The notes under the pieces are model-generated. The model was not told where the DNA came from and did not search any database. It saw only the letters and a program-made list of their open reading frames with translations. Of a DNA stretch of 28,359 bases, positions 1 to 6,921 are shown in pieces. A program made the position numbers and the translations under genes. The stretch's first letter is position 1; every line of letters begins with the position of its first letter. This DNA is from an uncultured Oscillospiraceae bacterium (GTDB lineage Bacteria; Bacillota; Clostridia; Oscillospirales; Oscillospiraceae), in assembly GCA_910578505.1 (NCBI GenBank), contig CAJTPV010000035.1, positions 1 through 28,359 of the forward strand. Direction: 5' to 3'.

Positions 1-560
1 CTTTCTTTCCGAAAAGTTGCTGTTTTTGCAACAAAACGGCAAGTATCAATCCCCTGAGGCGAAACATGCAGCGCCGGAAAGCACTGCGGGACAAGGAGTT
101 TGAGGCGGTGGTGGATTTGGCTGGTAGCGTTTTTGGGTGGGGTGGTAGCAGAAGGGTGGGTTATGTTAACCCTGTGGCTTTGATTTGCAGGGGTTTTCAG
201 CTGGGTTGTGTTGGTAGCACGGTGGTGGCGTGGTCACAAAAAATTAGGATTTGAGTACAAATAAATGTCAAAACTACAGATATGTTTCGATTTATCCCAC
301 TATTTGTTCTGATAAGCAATTTTTTTACAATCTGCTTGACATAATTAATAATCAAATGTCCGTATTCCTGCTTTGGATACCTTGTAAATCGAGAGCTTTT
401 TTGCTATAATAGGATAAAAGTTTAGAAAATACACATGTGAGGACAGTGCGATTGATTTCCTGGTTTTTACCAAAGATGCGGGAGAAAACGGTATTGAGGT
501 AAGGGTAATAGCTGACACAAAAAGCCATCGGCCAGCTCTTTGATATAGGCCGCAGCGTAG
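1..560. other. Low-GC stretch without a convincing gene
   Basis: I see no supportable gene here. A 62-codon plus-strand frame at 66-254 has a G/T-biased, low-complexity composition with repeated GGTAGC words, no clear ribosome site and no family I recognise. The minus-strand frame at 467-673 has no good start and overlaps the better small ORF at 561-746. The stretch is more AT-rich than most of the window and adjoins decayed defence genes, so it may be the eroded edge of an older island. The only clear signal is the promoter-like site at 382-410. Confidence 0.5.
382..410 (+). promoter_or_regulatory. Sigma-A-type promoter without an obvious gene
   Basis: TTGTAA (382-387) and a perfect TATAAT (405-410) are separated by exactly 17 bases, a good housekeeping promoter. 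No plus-strand gene starts within the next 400 bases. It may be an ancestral promoter of the Wadjet operon, now separated from it, or may transcribe antisense to the small ORF at 561-746. Confidence 0.5.
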
Positions 561-746
561 TTACAAAGTCTTATCACGCAAGTTATCCTGCCGTGAGATT
601 TTTTGATACATCTGTGACAAAGCCTGATTCCACTGTTGGGAAAGCATTGACCAGTAGTCCAATTCTTCCTCATCTAAGTGGTCAGGTGGGGTATCATCCA
701 GAAAAAACAAATCCTCTAAGTCTTGTTTGCGTTTATTGCTGAGCAT
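561..746 (-). CDS. Small acidic hypothetical protein (61 aa)
   Basis: The start is ATG at 746, because GGAGAGGTGA sits a few bases upstream; an upstream in-frame ATG at 776 lacks such a site. The product is small, soluble and acidic in its first half (Asp/Glu-rich around residues 7-25), with a Trp/Gln-containing stretch that could form helix. There is no signal peptide or membrane segment. I do not recognise the family. It is divergent from the broken jetA gene, whose start lies 74 bases away, so the two may have shared a control region. Good ribosome site and natural-looking composition favour a real gene, but the short length leaves doubt. Confidence 0.5.
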   Translation of the reverse strand: MLSNKRKQDLEDLFFLDDTPPDHLDEEELDYWSMLSQQWNQALSQMYQKISRQDNLRDKTL

Positions 747-820
747 AGTATCACCTCTCCCCATCATTCTAACCAATGACGCGGAAGAAATTTGGCGGAT
801 TTTCAGAACGGAGGTGTGTT

Positions 821-2155
821 TTGCAACTTTTTGATATCATTCCATCGGACTTTTTCAAACCGCTGACAGGGATTAACCGCCGTGAGTATATAGATATCAT
901 TACACTGATTTGGCAGCGGTGCAAGCGCAGCCCAATCTATGGAGAATCGAAGACAATGGTTTTAGATTGGCTGGAAGAGTATTTTGCCGGATTGCATCAG
1001 AAAATCCCGTTCGACCCGGATGATTTGAGCGATTTCAGAGGAGAGGAACCTGCTTCCCAATCTCCGCGCTTTTATGCCGCCATGTTCCTGCGCCGGTTGA
1101 AAGATACCGGTTGGCTGGAGGAGCGCGAAGGCAGCTACGAGGAGGAGGCACTCATTGTAGTCAATCACAGGATCGTTCCCATTATACGCGCATTCCATGA
1201 TATTGTCTCGCCGCAAATGATTACCTATAAGGGAAAGCTGTTCAAAGTTTACAAGCTGCTTCAGAGTATTTCTGAAGAGGAGAGTCCTTATGAAACCATC
1301 CTGCGTGAGGTTTCCGGCGACTTGGATGAACTGAACGCATCGCTGCGGCAGTTGGCGGCCTCCATCGGAACTTATATGGATGAACTGACTCGCGGAAAGA
1401 CACCGGAGGAAATTTTGAATCTGTTCGATTCTTACGAGGAAAAGATTGTCGTAGGCGCTTATCATCGCTTTAAAACCAATGACAATCTCTTTTACTATCG
1501 CTCTGAGCTGATGGAACAGCTTGAACTGTGCCGGACAGAGTGTCTGGAGGCGCTAATCCAGGACTTTGCTCTGGTGGAGCAGGTGTCCGACGAGGACGCA
1601 AATCTTGCCATCGGCCAGCTTGTCTTCAAATTGGAGGAGGACTTGCGGGAGATGGGAGAGATTATGAAGGTGATTGATGAGCGGCACATCCTGTACCGTA
1701 CCCGCGCCGTCCAGAGGGCCTAATTTTTGCTTCTGTCTGATGGAACAGTCAAAAGTAAAATCAACCGTATCCTGCGCTATTGTGCCGCAGTGATTGAGGA
1801 ACCAGAGGACTTTTACCATACAGAGGACGAGATCCTGGCGTCACTATTCCAGATGTATCCGCAGGGATTTTTTGATGCGAAATCCCTGAAGCCCCCTGTC
1901 CGGCCCAGGACCCCCACGCCAATTGAAAAATTGCCGGAACTGGAAGAAGTGGACGCACAGGCGGTTGCAGCACATCAAGCGCAGCTGCTGCAGTATGCGC
2001 GGAACGCGGTCACGGCGGAAAATGTAAATCGTTTTGCACACACTGTCCTGAAGCGGCGTCAGGCTGTTACTGCCCGGGAGCTGGCGGAGCGATACCCCCA
2101 AACAGAGGATATTGTAAAAATCATCGGCCTGCACACATACTCGTCCTCTGCGGAA
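821..2155 (+). pseudogene. jetA: Broken jetA (Wadjet condensin-like subunit, kleisin-type)
   Basis: JetA (DUF5716 family) is the kleisin-like subunit of the Wadjet complex, an SMC-type machine that cleaves invading circular DNA. I place the start at TTG 821, with GGAGG six bases upstream; the protein then begins MQLFDIIPSDFF, as JetA proteins do, and the upstream ATG at 776 has no such support. The frame runs to TAA at 1721-1723 and continues in the SAME frame from 1724 (FLLLSDGTVKSKINRILRY) through the usual JetA C-terminal part to about LHTYSSSAE near 2155. The lesion therefore looks like one nonsense change, probably CAA to TAA after AVQRA. JetA-like sequence then ends abruptly at an inverted jetB piece. 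Family call is by eye but the length and ends fit. Not expected to be functional. Confidence 0.8.
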
Positions 2156-2164
2156 TACGGGCAG

Positions 2165-2345
2165 AAGAATTTTCCAGGCGGTCCACTCATGGAGATTGAC
2201 CAGCTGCGCCACCCGCAGCGTGCGGTTGATGACAATAGAATATCCCAAAGGACGGAATATTGTCTGCAATTCCTCCTCGTTATTGGTAACCAAGTAGTAT
2301 TTTTCTCTAAACAGACGATTACAAAGGCGTATACGCAGACCTCTG
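2165..2345 (-). pseudogene. jetB: Inverted fragment of jetB (Wadjet DUF4194 subunit)
   Basis: Read on the minus strand, this segment encodes REKYYLVTNNEEELQTIF followed by RPLGYSIVINRTLRVAQLVN, which resembles the N-terminal part of JetB/MksE (DUF4194) proteins. It lies between the end of jetA and the middle of jetC, where jetB belongs, but on the opposite strand and only about 60 codons long; roughly the last two thirds of the gene are missing. Both ends are abrupt: JetA reading stops near 2155 and JetC reading starts near 2350. The boundaries are approximate. This is best explained by a local inversion with deletion inside an already dead operon. Confidence 0.6.
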
Positions 2346-2352
2346 CCGCAAA

Positions 2353-2970
2353 GATATGGATGCTGCTGACGCGGCGCTCGCCAACGATAAGGGGGAGCTG
2401 AAAAAACTGCGGGAAGGAAAAATGGTGTACCCCAAGGAATCCGAACTGCTGCGTGGGGCCGTCAATGCGGAGTTCCAAAAACGCGGCATGGAGTGCGATG
2501 CAAAAATATTCAGCGAAGTGCTCTATATGGAGGACACCGGTTGGCAGGAGTGCGCGGAGGCAGCGCTGGGGTTCCGGCGGTTTGATATAATTGTTTCCCC
2601 ATCCCATTACCAGGCGGCAAAACAGGTGTTTACCGGCCTGGGTGAAAAAGTCGGCGACGTATCGCTGGTGGATACGCCGTCTTTAATGCGGGACAGCCAA
2701 AGATGGTCCCCGCCTGAAACAAATATGCTCGCTTATAAGATTGGAAGCGAAAATTATGTTGCAAAGCAGTATGTCAATTACCTGCTGAATGGGATCGTCT
2801 GCTGTGAAGCAGCCTCGGAACTGGAGGATTTTTCCCGCAGCGTTACCCACGACCTTTTGCGCCACCAGGGCTACCGCTTGCAGCGTATGCGCAAATCGAC
2901 GCGCTGAAGGAGCGCGTTTGGAAGCAGAAGCAGATCGTTACAGAAGCCCAAAAGGCAATTACGCAGAATA
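2353..2970 (+). pseudogene. jetC: jetC fragment (Wadjet SMC-like ATPase, hinge region)
   Basis: JetC is the SMC/MukB-like ATPase of Wadjet, normally over 1,000 residues with terminal ATPase halves, long coiled-coil arms and a central hinge. Only a middle piece survives. From 2353 to about 2904 the frame encodes end-of-arm sequence (LKKLREGKMVYPKESELL) and hinge-like sequence (FRRFDIIVSPSHYQAAKQVF, NYLLNGIVCCEAASELEDF). A shift then leads into a helical, coiled-coil-like segment (IDALKERVWKQKQIVTEAQK) in frame 3. I see no Walker A, no signature motif and no Walker B, so both ATPase halves are gone. The boundary with the jetD remnant near 2970 is uncertain. Confidence 0.65.
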
Positions 2971-3485
2971 TGATGGATCCGGATGGCTCAAAGGCCGAAT
3001 GTGACCGGTTTCGATTGGAGCATCCGGAATTGACCGAAGAAATAGCAAAACGATATGCAGAAACCCGACTTATATCATGTTCAAGGGCTTTTTGCACATC
3101 AACATCAATGGCCAGGAAATCCACCTTGAAAAAGTTCCTGGAGGTATCTCGCTTCCGTCCACGGCAGTCCCGGTCATCCGTAATGTATCCATTGAGGGGA
3201 CCTCACTGATTACCGTGGAAAATCTGACAACGTATCATGATGAACCCGTATGTCAGAACGCGATTGTCTATTTAGGCGGTTTTCATAATGACATTAGAAA
3301 TGGATTTGGAGACACTCATGGAATTCGAATCCTGTCACTTGGTAAAGCCGCTGAACGCTTCGGATCGAAAGATGCTGCATATTCCCCAGCTTGCTCCTTA
3401 CCGGAGTATTCTCACATACATGGAGCATAAGGCGGAGCAGGAGTCGCGCCAGGCCTTGCAGCTGCTGCGCAAGGAATACAGATGA
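2970..3485 (+). pseudogene. jetD: jetD fragment (Wadjet Toprim-type nuclease subunit)
   Basis: JetD is the Toprim-fold nuclease subunit of Wadjet. Three blocks in two frames can be read. Sequence up to EEIAKRYAE (frame 3) appears to continue, after a one-base shift near 3060, as NPTYIMFKGFLHININGQEI and LITVENLTTYHDEPVCQNAI (frame 2), the start of the Toprim domain. After FHND near 3290 the reading jumps to frame 3, MDLETLMEFESCHLVKPLNA, and ends at the stop at 3483-3485, resembling the family's C-terminus. The stretch that should carry the acidic GDID-like metal site between these blocks is absent, so the nuclease centre has been deleted as well as frameshifted. Confidence 0.65.
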
Positions 3486-3572
3486 TTGCTATATGCGCGG
3501 TGGGTACGATTGTATTATGGCATCACGGCGGAACCGCGCGGCTGCGGGCGCAGAGGTGAACGACCGCTCGGA

Positions 3573-4370
3573 CTACCATGTTGCCTTTTTTTCCGGCAAT
3601 GATTCCGAGCCGGCGGTAAAGAAGGCCTCGTCCTGGAATTCCGTCATGGTGGACCAATAGCGCTGGGGCATATTGGTCCGGCGCAGCCGGGGATTGTGGC
3701 GCTCCTTGATCTCAATGGTGTCGTAAAACCGCTTCCACAGACTGCGGTACTGGGCCTCGGCGGCGGAGGGGGCCGCCATTTTGAAGCTCTCCAGCGGGAT
3801 AATGGCCCACTGACCGGGCTTGTGGACCAGCGCCTCCCGGTGGGTGCGGTCGTAGAGCAGAAAGACCTCGTTGTACATCCGGTCGCAGAAGTGGTAGCGC
3901 AGCAGGGGGAGGACCCGGTTTTTAGGCCGGATTTCCCCCGCCAGCATCCCCTCAAATTCGGAGAAGCGGACAAAGCCCTTGAGCAGATGCACCTCGCCGT
4001 CCAGATGGCGGACGGCTTTCAGCAGGGGCAGCACCGCGTCGTCGCTGAGCTGGCGGAGTAAAGGCCTGCCGATGTCGTAGAGGGCGCGGATGAACGCATA
4101 GAGGAGCTTTTCCCGGTTGGGCGCGCAGGTGAGAAACCCCTTGATCACCAGTTCCTTCGCATAGGGGTCGATCTTCTCCAGGCTGACCAGGATGCGCTCT
4201 GCGTGGCGGGAATCCGTCCCCACCCAGCGGGCCGGGAAGAGGGACTGCTCCAGGTGCTCCGGGGTCTGGAAGTGGGCGGGGTATTCCTTGTACACGTAGC
4301 TGTCAAAGACACAGCAGAGAAAGCCCTCAAAGGACCCGTCGTAGCGGAAGATCACGTTTGGCATGGACAT
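3573..4370 (-). CDS. DUF4130-type protein, partner of radical SAM DNA-repair protein
   Basis: The 265-residue product resembles the TIGR03915/DUF4130 family of probable DNA-metabolism proteins, found next to the radical SAM family encoded immediately upstream and, elsewhere, fused to uracil-DNA-glycosylase-like (UdgX-type) domains. Recognisable blocks are the start MPNVIFRYDGSFEGFL, the middle KNRVLPLLRYHFCDRMYNEV and the C-terminal NPRLRRTNMPQRYWSTMTEF, which I read as the family signature. There is no signal peptide. The start is ATG 4370 (MSMPNV), with GGGAGG seven bases upstream; the frame is open farther upstream but only as antisense of the neighbour. Its start lies 14 bases after the upstream gene's stop, so translation may be coupled. 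Its biochemical role is not established. Confidence 0.8.
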   Translation of the reverse strand: MSMPNVIFRYDGSFEGFLCCVFDSYVYKEYPAHFQTPEHLEQSLFPARWVGTDSRHAERILVSLEKIDPYAKELVIKGFLTCAPNREKLLYAFIRALYDIGRPLLRQLSDDAVLPLLKAVRHLDGEVHLLKGFVRFSEFEGMLAGEIRPKNRVLPLLRYHFCDRMYNEVFLLYDRTHREALVHKPGQWAIIPLESFKMAAPSAAEAQYRSLWKRFYDTIEIKERHNPRLRRTNMPQRYWSTMTEFQDEAFFTAGSESLPEKKATW

Positions 4371-4384
4371 GTGCTCGCCTCCCT

Positions 4385-5641
4385 TCAAAACAGCGACAGC
4401 TGTTCCATCTCCGGCTGGGGCAGGGCGGCCCGCTCCGCCGCGATGAGATTGCGGAGGATGCTGTCCTGCCGCACCTGCAGGCCCTCCAGGACCCTGCCCT
4501 TGCAGGTGATGAAATACTGGGCCCGCTTCATGACCACCCCCATTTTCCGCAGGTCCGCATGCTCCAGCTTCCTGGCCCGGCGGGCGTACAAAATCCGCCG
4601 CACGGACGTCACCCCCATCCCCGGCACCCGCAGCAGCGTCTCCCGGTCGGCGGTGTTGACCTCCACGGGGAAAAATTCCGGGTGGCTCAGGGCCCAGCTG
4701 CACTTGGGGTCCACCAGGGTGTTGAAATTGGGGTTCTCCTCGTCCAGCAGCTCCTCCGCCCGGAAGCCGTAGAACCGCAGCAGCCAATCCGCCTGATACA
4801 GCCGGTGCTCCCGCAGCAGCGGCGGCTTGGTGTCGATGGAGGGCAGCAGCGTATTTTCCACAACGGGGACATAGGCGGAGTAGAACACCCGCCGCAGCTG
4901 GTACCGGTCGTACAGCGCCTGGGTGAGGGAGAGGATGTGCCGGTCAGAGTCCGGCGTGGCCCCAATGATCATCTGGGTGCTCTGTCCCGCAGGGGCGAAT
5001 TTGGGCGCGTGGCGGTACTTCACCAGTTCCTCCTTGTTCTCGTGCAGGGTGTTGGTAATGAGTCCCATAGGACGGAAGATGGCCTTGCGGGTCTTGTTGG
5101 GGGCTAAAGTCTTCAGGCCGCTTTCCGACGGCAGCTCGATATTGACGCTGAGCCTGTCCGCCAGCAGGCCCAACTGCGTGACCAGCTCCGGCGACGTGCC
5201 GGGAATGGCCTTGGCGTGGATGTAGCCGTTGAACCGGTAGTGATTGCGCAGCAGATCCAGACACCGGATCATCCGCTCGGTGGTATAGTCCGGGCTCTGC
5301 AGTACCCCGGAGGACAAAAACAGGCCCTCGATATAGTTGCGCCGGTAGAACTGGATTGTCAGGTCCGCCAGCTCCTCCGGCGTGAAGACGGCCCGGCGGG
5401 TGTCGTTGGAGCAGCGGTTGACGCAGTACTTGCAGTCATAGACGCAGCAGTTGGTCATCAGCACCTTCAGCAGCGTCACGCACCGCCCGTCCCCGGAGAA
5501 GGTGTGGCAGCACCCGGCCAGCGAAGACGACGTGTTGCCGATATACCCCTTGCGGTGCCCCCGCTGGGCCCCGCTGGAGGTACAGGCGGCGTCGTATTTT
5601 GCCGCGTCCGTCAGGATTGTCAGCTTTTCCATTACGTCCAC
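4385..5641 (-). CDS. Radical SAM protein, putative DNA modification/repair (TIGR03916-like)
   Basis: This 418-residue protein carries a radical SAM 4Fe-4S cluster motif CX3CX2C (Cys66, Cys70, Cys73, in CCVYDCKYC) after an N-terminal block typical of the family (EKLTILTDAAKYDAAC). Its C-terminal third has a helix-hairpin-helix-like DNA-binding segment (LLRVPGMGVTSVRRILYARR). This matches the rSAM family linked to DUF4130/uracil-glycosylase proteins. I choose GTG 5641 (VDVMEKL) because GGGGAGGAGG lies seven bases upstream and family members begin similarly; ATG 5632 would leave a 16-base gap. The substrate is unknown. The gene heads a two-gene operon behind a near-consensus promoter with an SOS-like site, which fits an inducible DNA-repair role. 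Confidence 0.85.
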   Translation of the reverse strand: MDVMEKLTILTDAAKYDAACTSSGAQRGHRKGYIGNTSSSLAGCCHTFSGDGRCVTLLKVLMTNCCVYDCKYCVNRCSNDTRRAVFTPEELADLTIQFYRRNYIEGLFLSSGVLQSPDYTTERMIRCLDLLRNHYRFNGYIHAKAIPGTSPELVTQLGLLADRLSVNIELPSESGLKTLAPNKTRKAIFRPMGLITNTLHENKEELVKYRHAPKFAPAGQSTQMIIGATPDSDRHILSLTQALYDRYQLRRVFYSAYVPVVENTLLPSIDTKPPLLREHRLYQADWLLRFYGFRAEELLDEENPNFNTLVDPKCSWALSHPEFFPVEVNTADRETLLRVPGMGVTSVRRILYARRARKLEHADLRKMGVVMKRAQYFITCKGRVLEGLQVRQDSILRNLIAAERAALPQPEMEQLSLF

Positions 5642-5664
5642 CGGCAGTCCTCCTCCCCTCTTGA

Positions 5665-5676
5665 AAACAAATGTTC
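5665..5676 (-). promoter_or_regulatory. SOS-box-like (LexA) operator candidate
   Basis: Read on the minus strand the site is GAACATTTGTTT, close to the Gram-positive LexA pattern GAAC-N4-GTTC, with one mismatch in the second half-site. It lies just downstream of the -10 hexamer at the predicted transcription start, a normal repressor position. The ACAAATG word recurs 26 bases away at 5693-5699, overlapping the promoter spacer. The match plus location before a putative DNA-repair operon makes LexA control plausible, but it is unproven. Confidence 0.5.
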
Positions 5677-5684
5677 TTGCAGAT

Positions 5685-5713
5685 AGTATAGAACAAATGA
5701 CCGAAAATGTCAA
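5685..5713 (-). promoter_or_regulatory. Sigma-A promoter of the radical SAM operon
   Basis: On the minus strand TTGACA (5713-5708) and TATACT (5690-5685) are separated by exactly 17 bases, a near-perfect housekeeping promoter. Transcription would start near 5678, about 37 bases before the GTG start at 5641. Confidence 0.8.
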
Positions 5714-5799
5714 GAGGGAATCTGCATAAAACGGTTTCAGATGAATTTGTAACTAACCAGCAACTAACGACTTATCTCTGTATATTATGGCAAAATAAG

Positions 5800-5830
5800 A
5801 GGGCAGACGGCTCGCCAAAGCGTCTGCCCT
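5800..5830 (-). terminator. Terminator of the membrane-protein unit
   Basis: A perfect 10-bp stem (AGGGCAGACG / CGTCTGCCCT) with an 11-base loop lies 40 bases past the stop of the gene at 5870-6532. On the minus strand it is followed by CTTATTTTG, a moderate T-rich tract, so it works best in that direction. Confidence 0.7.
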
Positions 5831-5869
5831 ATAGCCGTTCCCGGCGTTGGCAGCACCGGGGGCGGTGTT

Positions 5870-6532
5870 TTATCTGCTACAATTTCCGCACAATTTTCTT
5901 CCATCCGCTATTGCGTCTTCTGCTGAATCATACCAGTACATATCGTTTTGCGCTATTTTTTGAGCAGAAGAGCAGTATTTTGTGTGATAAACCGGCTTTC
6001 CGTTGTTGTTTGACGCTGTTGTTATCAATACCTTGCCTGCCGAGAATTTATCCGCATTTGTTTCCCTGCTTGGTGTGCCTCCGCCGTTCGCGTTCGCCTG
6101 GTTGCTGCTTGCTGTAGATGCGGCAGGAGCTTTAGGCTTCTCGCTTGGTGCTGTTGTTGGTTGAGCCTCCAGCTCTTTGGCGGGTTCCGGCTCATTTTGC
6201 GGCTCTGTCTCCTGGGTGGGCACGGGGTCTGGCTGCGGCTCCGCTACCACGGACCGCGTGGTTGCTGTTCCGGGCATCGCGCCCCTGACCACCTGGCCGT
6301 CTTTGACATGGACGTTTGGGCCGACATAATCGACTGCCGCCGGTTCGTCTCGCTCCTGCCGCCGCTGCTCCTGATATTCCTCGTACCGCGCTATGGCATC
6401 TTCGTTGGCCTGCTGGTTGATCTGTACCGTAACGCCCACATAGGACGCTATCCCGGCCTCTGCGATGATGCAGCTCGCCAGCAGCACGGTCAGCAGCGTT
6501 ATCAGACCGCCGGAATTGTTGTTGTTTCTCAT
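5870..6532 (-). CDS. Membrane-anchored protein with C-terminal Ada-like Cys domain
   Basis: The 220-residue product has one N-terminal transmembrane segment (about residues 9-35), a charged helical stretch, a long low-complexity Pro/Glu/Gln/Ala/Ser linker (about 95-165) and a small C-terminal domain with VYHTKYCSS, ending GRKLCGNCSR. The pattern His183, Cys187, Cys215, Cys218 and the helix SAEDAIADGRKLC resemble the small zinc-binding domain of Ada, also found at the ends of secreted nucleases. That suggests a metal-stabilised domain outside the membrane, but no enzyme domain is attached and the function is unknown. The ribosome site before ATG 6532 is weak. It follows a 46-residue membrane ORF by 15 bases and probably shares its transcript. 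Confidence 0.75.
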   Translation of the reverse strand: MRNNNNSGGLITLLTVLLASCIIAEAGIASYVGVTVQINQQANEDAIARYEEYQEQRRQERDEPAAVDYVGPNVHVKDGQVVRGAMPGTATTRSVVAEPQPDPVPTQETEPQNEPEPAKELEAQPTTAPSEKPKAPAASTASSNQANANGGGTPSRETNADKFSAGKVLITTASNNNGKPVYHTKYCSSAQKIAQNDMYWYDSAEDAIADGRKLCGNCSR

Positions 6533-6547
6533 ATGTACACCGTCTTT

Positions 6548-6688
6548 CTAACGCAGCCGATAGAGGGCGACGGACACGCCGAACAGGACAATCAGCAGCG
6601 CAATCTTTATACCGCCCTGCAATTTCTTTGCAGCATAGAATTCCTGGAGCTGGTCAATGGGGGCGGATATGAACGAAAACAGAAGCAT
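6548..6688 (-). CDS. Very small single-pass membrane protein (46 aa)
   Basis: A 46-codon frame starting MLLFSFISAPIDQLQEF has a hydrophobic segment (about residues 28-42, IKIALLIVLFGVSVALY) and ends in Arg-containing residues. It lies between a strong minus-strand promoter (6727-6755) and the gene at 5870-6532, with only 15 bases to the next start, which is the main reason to believe it. The start is uncertain: ATG 6688 or GTG 6694 in the same frame, with AAGGAGG lying unusually far upstream (about 17-23 bases). I do not recognise a family; small phage-holin-like or accessory membrane peptides look similar. Confidence 0.45.
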   Translation of the reverse strand: MLLFSFISAPIDQLQEFYAAKKLQGGIKIALLIVLFGVSVALYRLR

Positions 6689-6726
6689 TGTCACGCTTGC
6701 GAAGGTGCTCGCCTCCTTACAAAATG

Positions 6727-6755
6727 AGTATACAACAAAAAAGTCTCGATATCAA
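6727..6755 (-). promoter_or_regulatory. Sigma-A promoter of the small membrane-protein unit
   Basis: On the minus strand TTGATA (6755-6750) and TATACT (6732-6727) are spaced by exactly 17 bases. Transcription would start near 6720, just before AAGGAGG. It is divergent from the sigma-E-like promoter of the spoIVF-like operon. Confidence 0.75.
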
Positions 6756-6867
6756 CAAAAAGTTCTTGATGCGTGCTTCGCAGAGACGTGTAACGGCGCC
6801 AGCGGCAGCAAAAGGAGGTGAGCCGGCGGTGCGCTGCCGGCAGATCCCGCCTCCTGCCAGGACCTGC

Positions 6868-6895
6868 ATAATTTTCCTGGATTTGCGCATAAACT
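6868..6895 (+). promoter_or_regulatory. Sigma-E-like sporulation promoter
   Basis: ATAATT (from 6868) and CATAAACT (6888-6895), with 17 bases between ATA and CATA, match the mother-cell sigma-E pattern (ATA, then CATAnnnT). The predicted start falls just before the AGGAGGG at 6908-6914 of the SpoIVFA-like gene. Sigma-E control is known for the Bacillus subtilis spoIVF operon, which supports both calls. Confidence 0.6.
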
Positions 6896-6921
6896 AGGAA
6901 GAGCAAAAGGAGGGATGGATT

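Noticed and set aside
66..254. 62-codon plus-strand ORF near the left edge
   Set aside because: G/T-biased low-complexity translation, no ribosome site, no recognisable family.
1721..1723. Recoding or stop-codon readthrough of the TAA in jetA
   Set aside because: The rest of the operon is plainly degenerate, so a simple nonsense mutation explains it.
6829..6897. 22-codon GTG frame after AAAGGAGGTGAG, upstream of the SpoIVFA-like gene
   Set aside because: The ribosome site is very good, but the frame lies across the sigma-E-like promoter of the next gene and its peptide looks like chance; kept as a weak possibility only.
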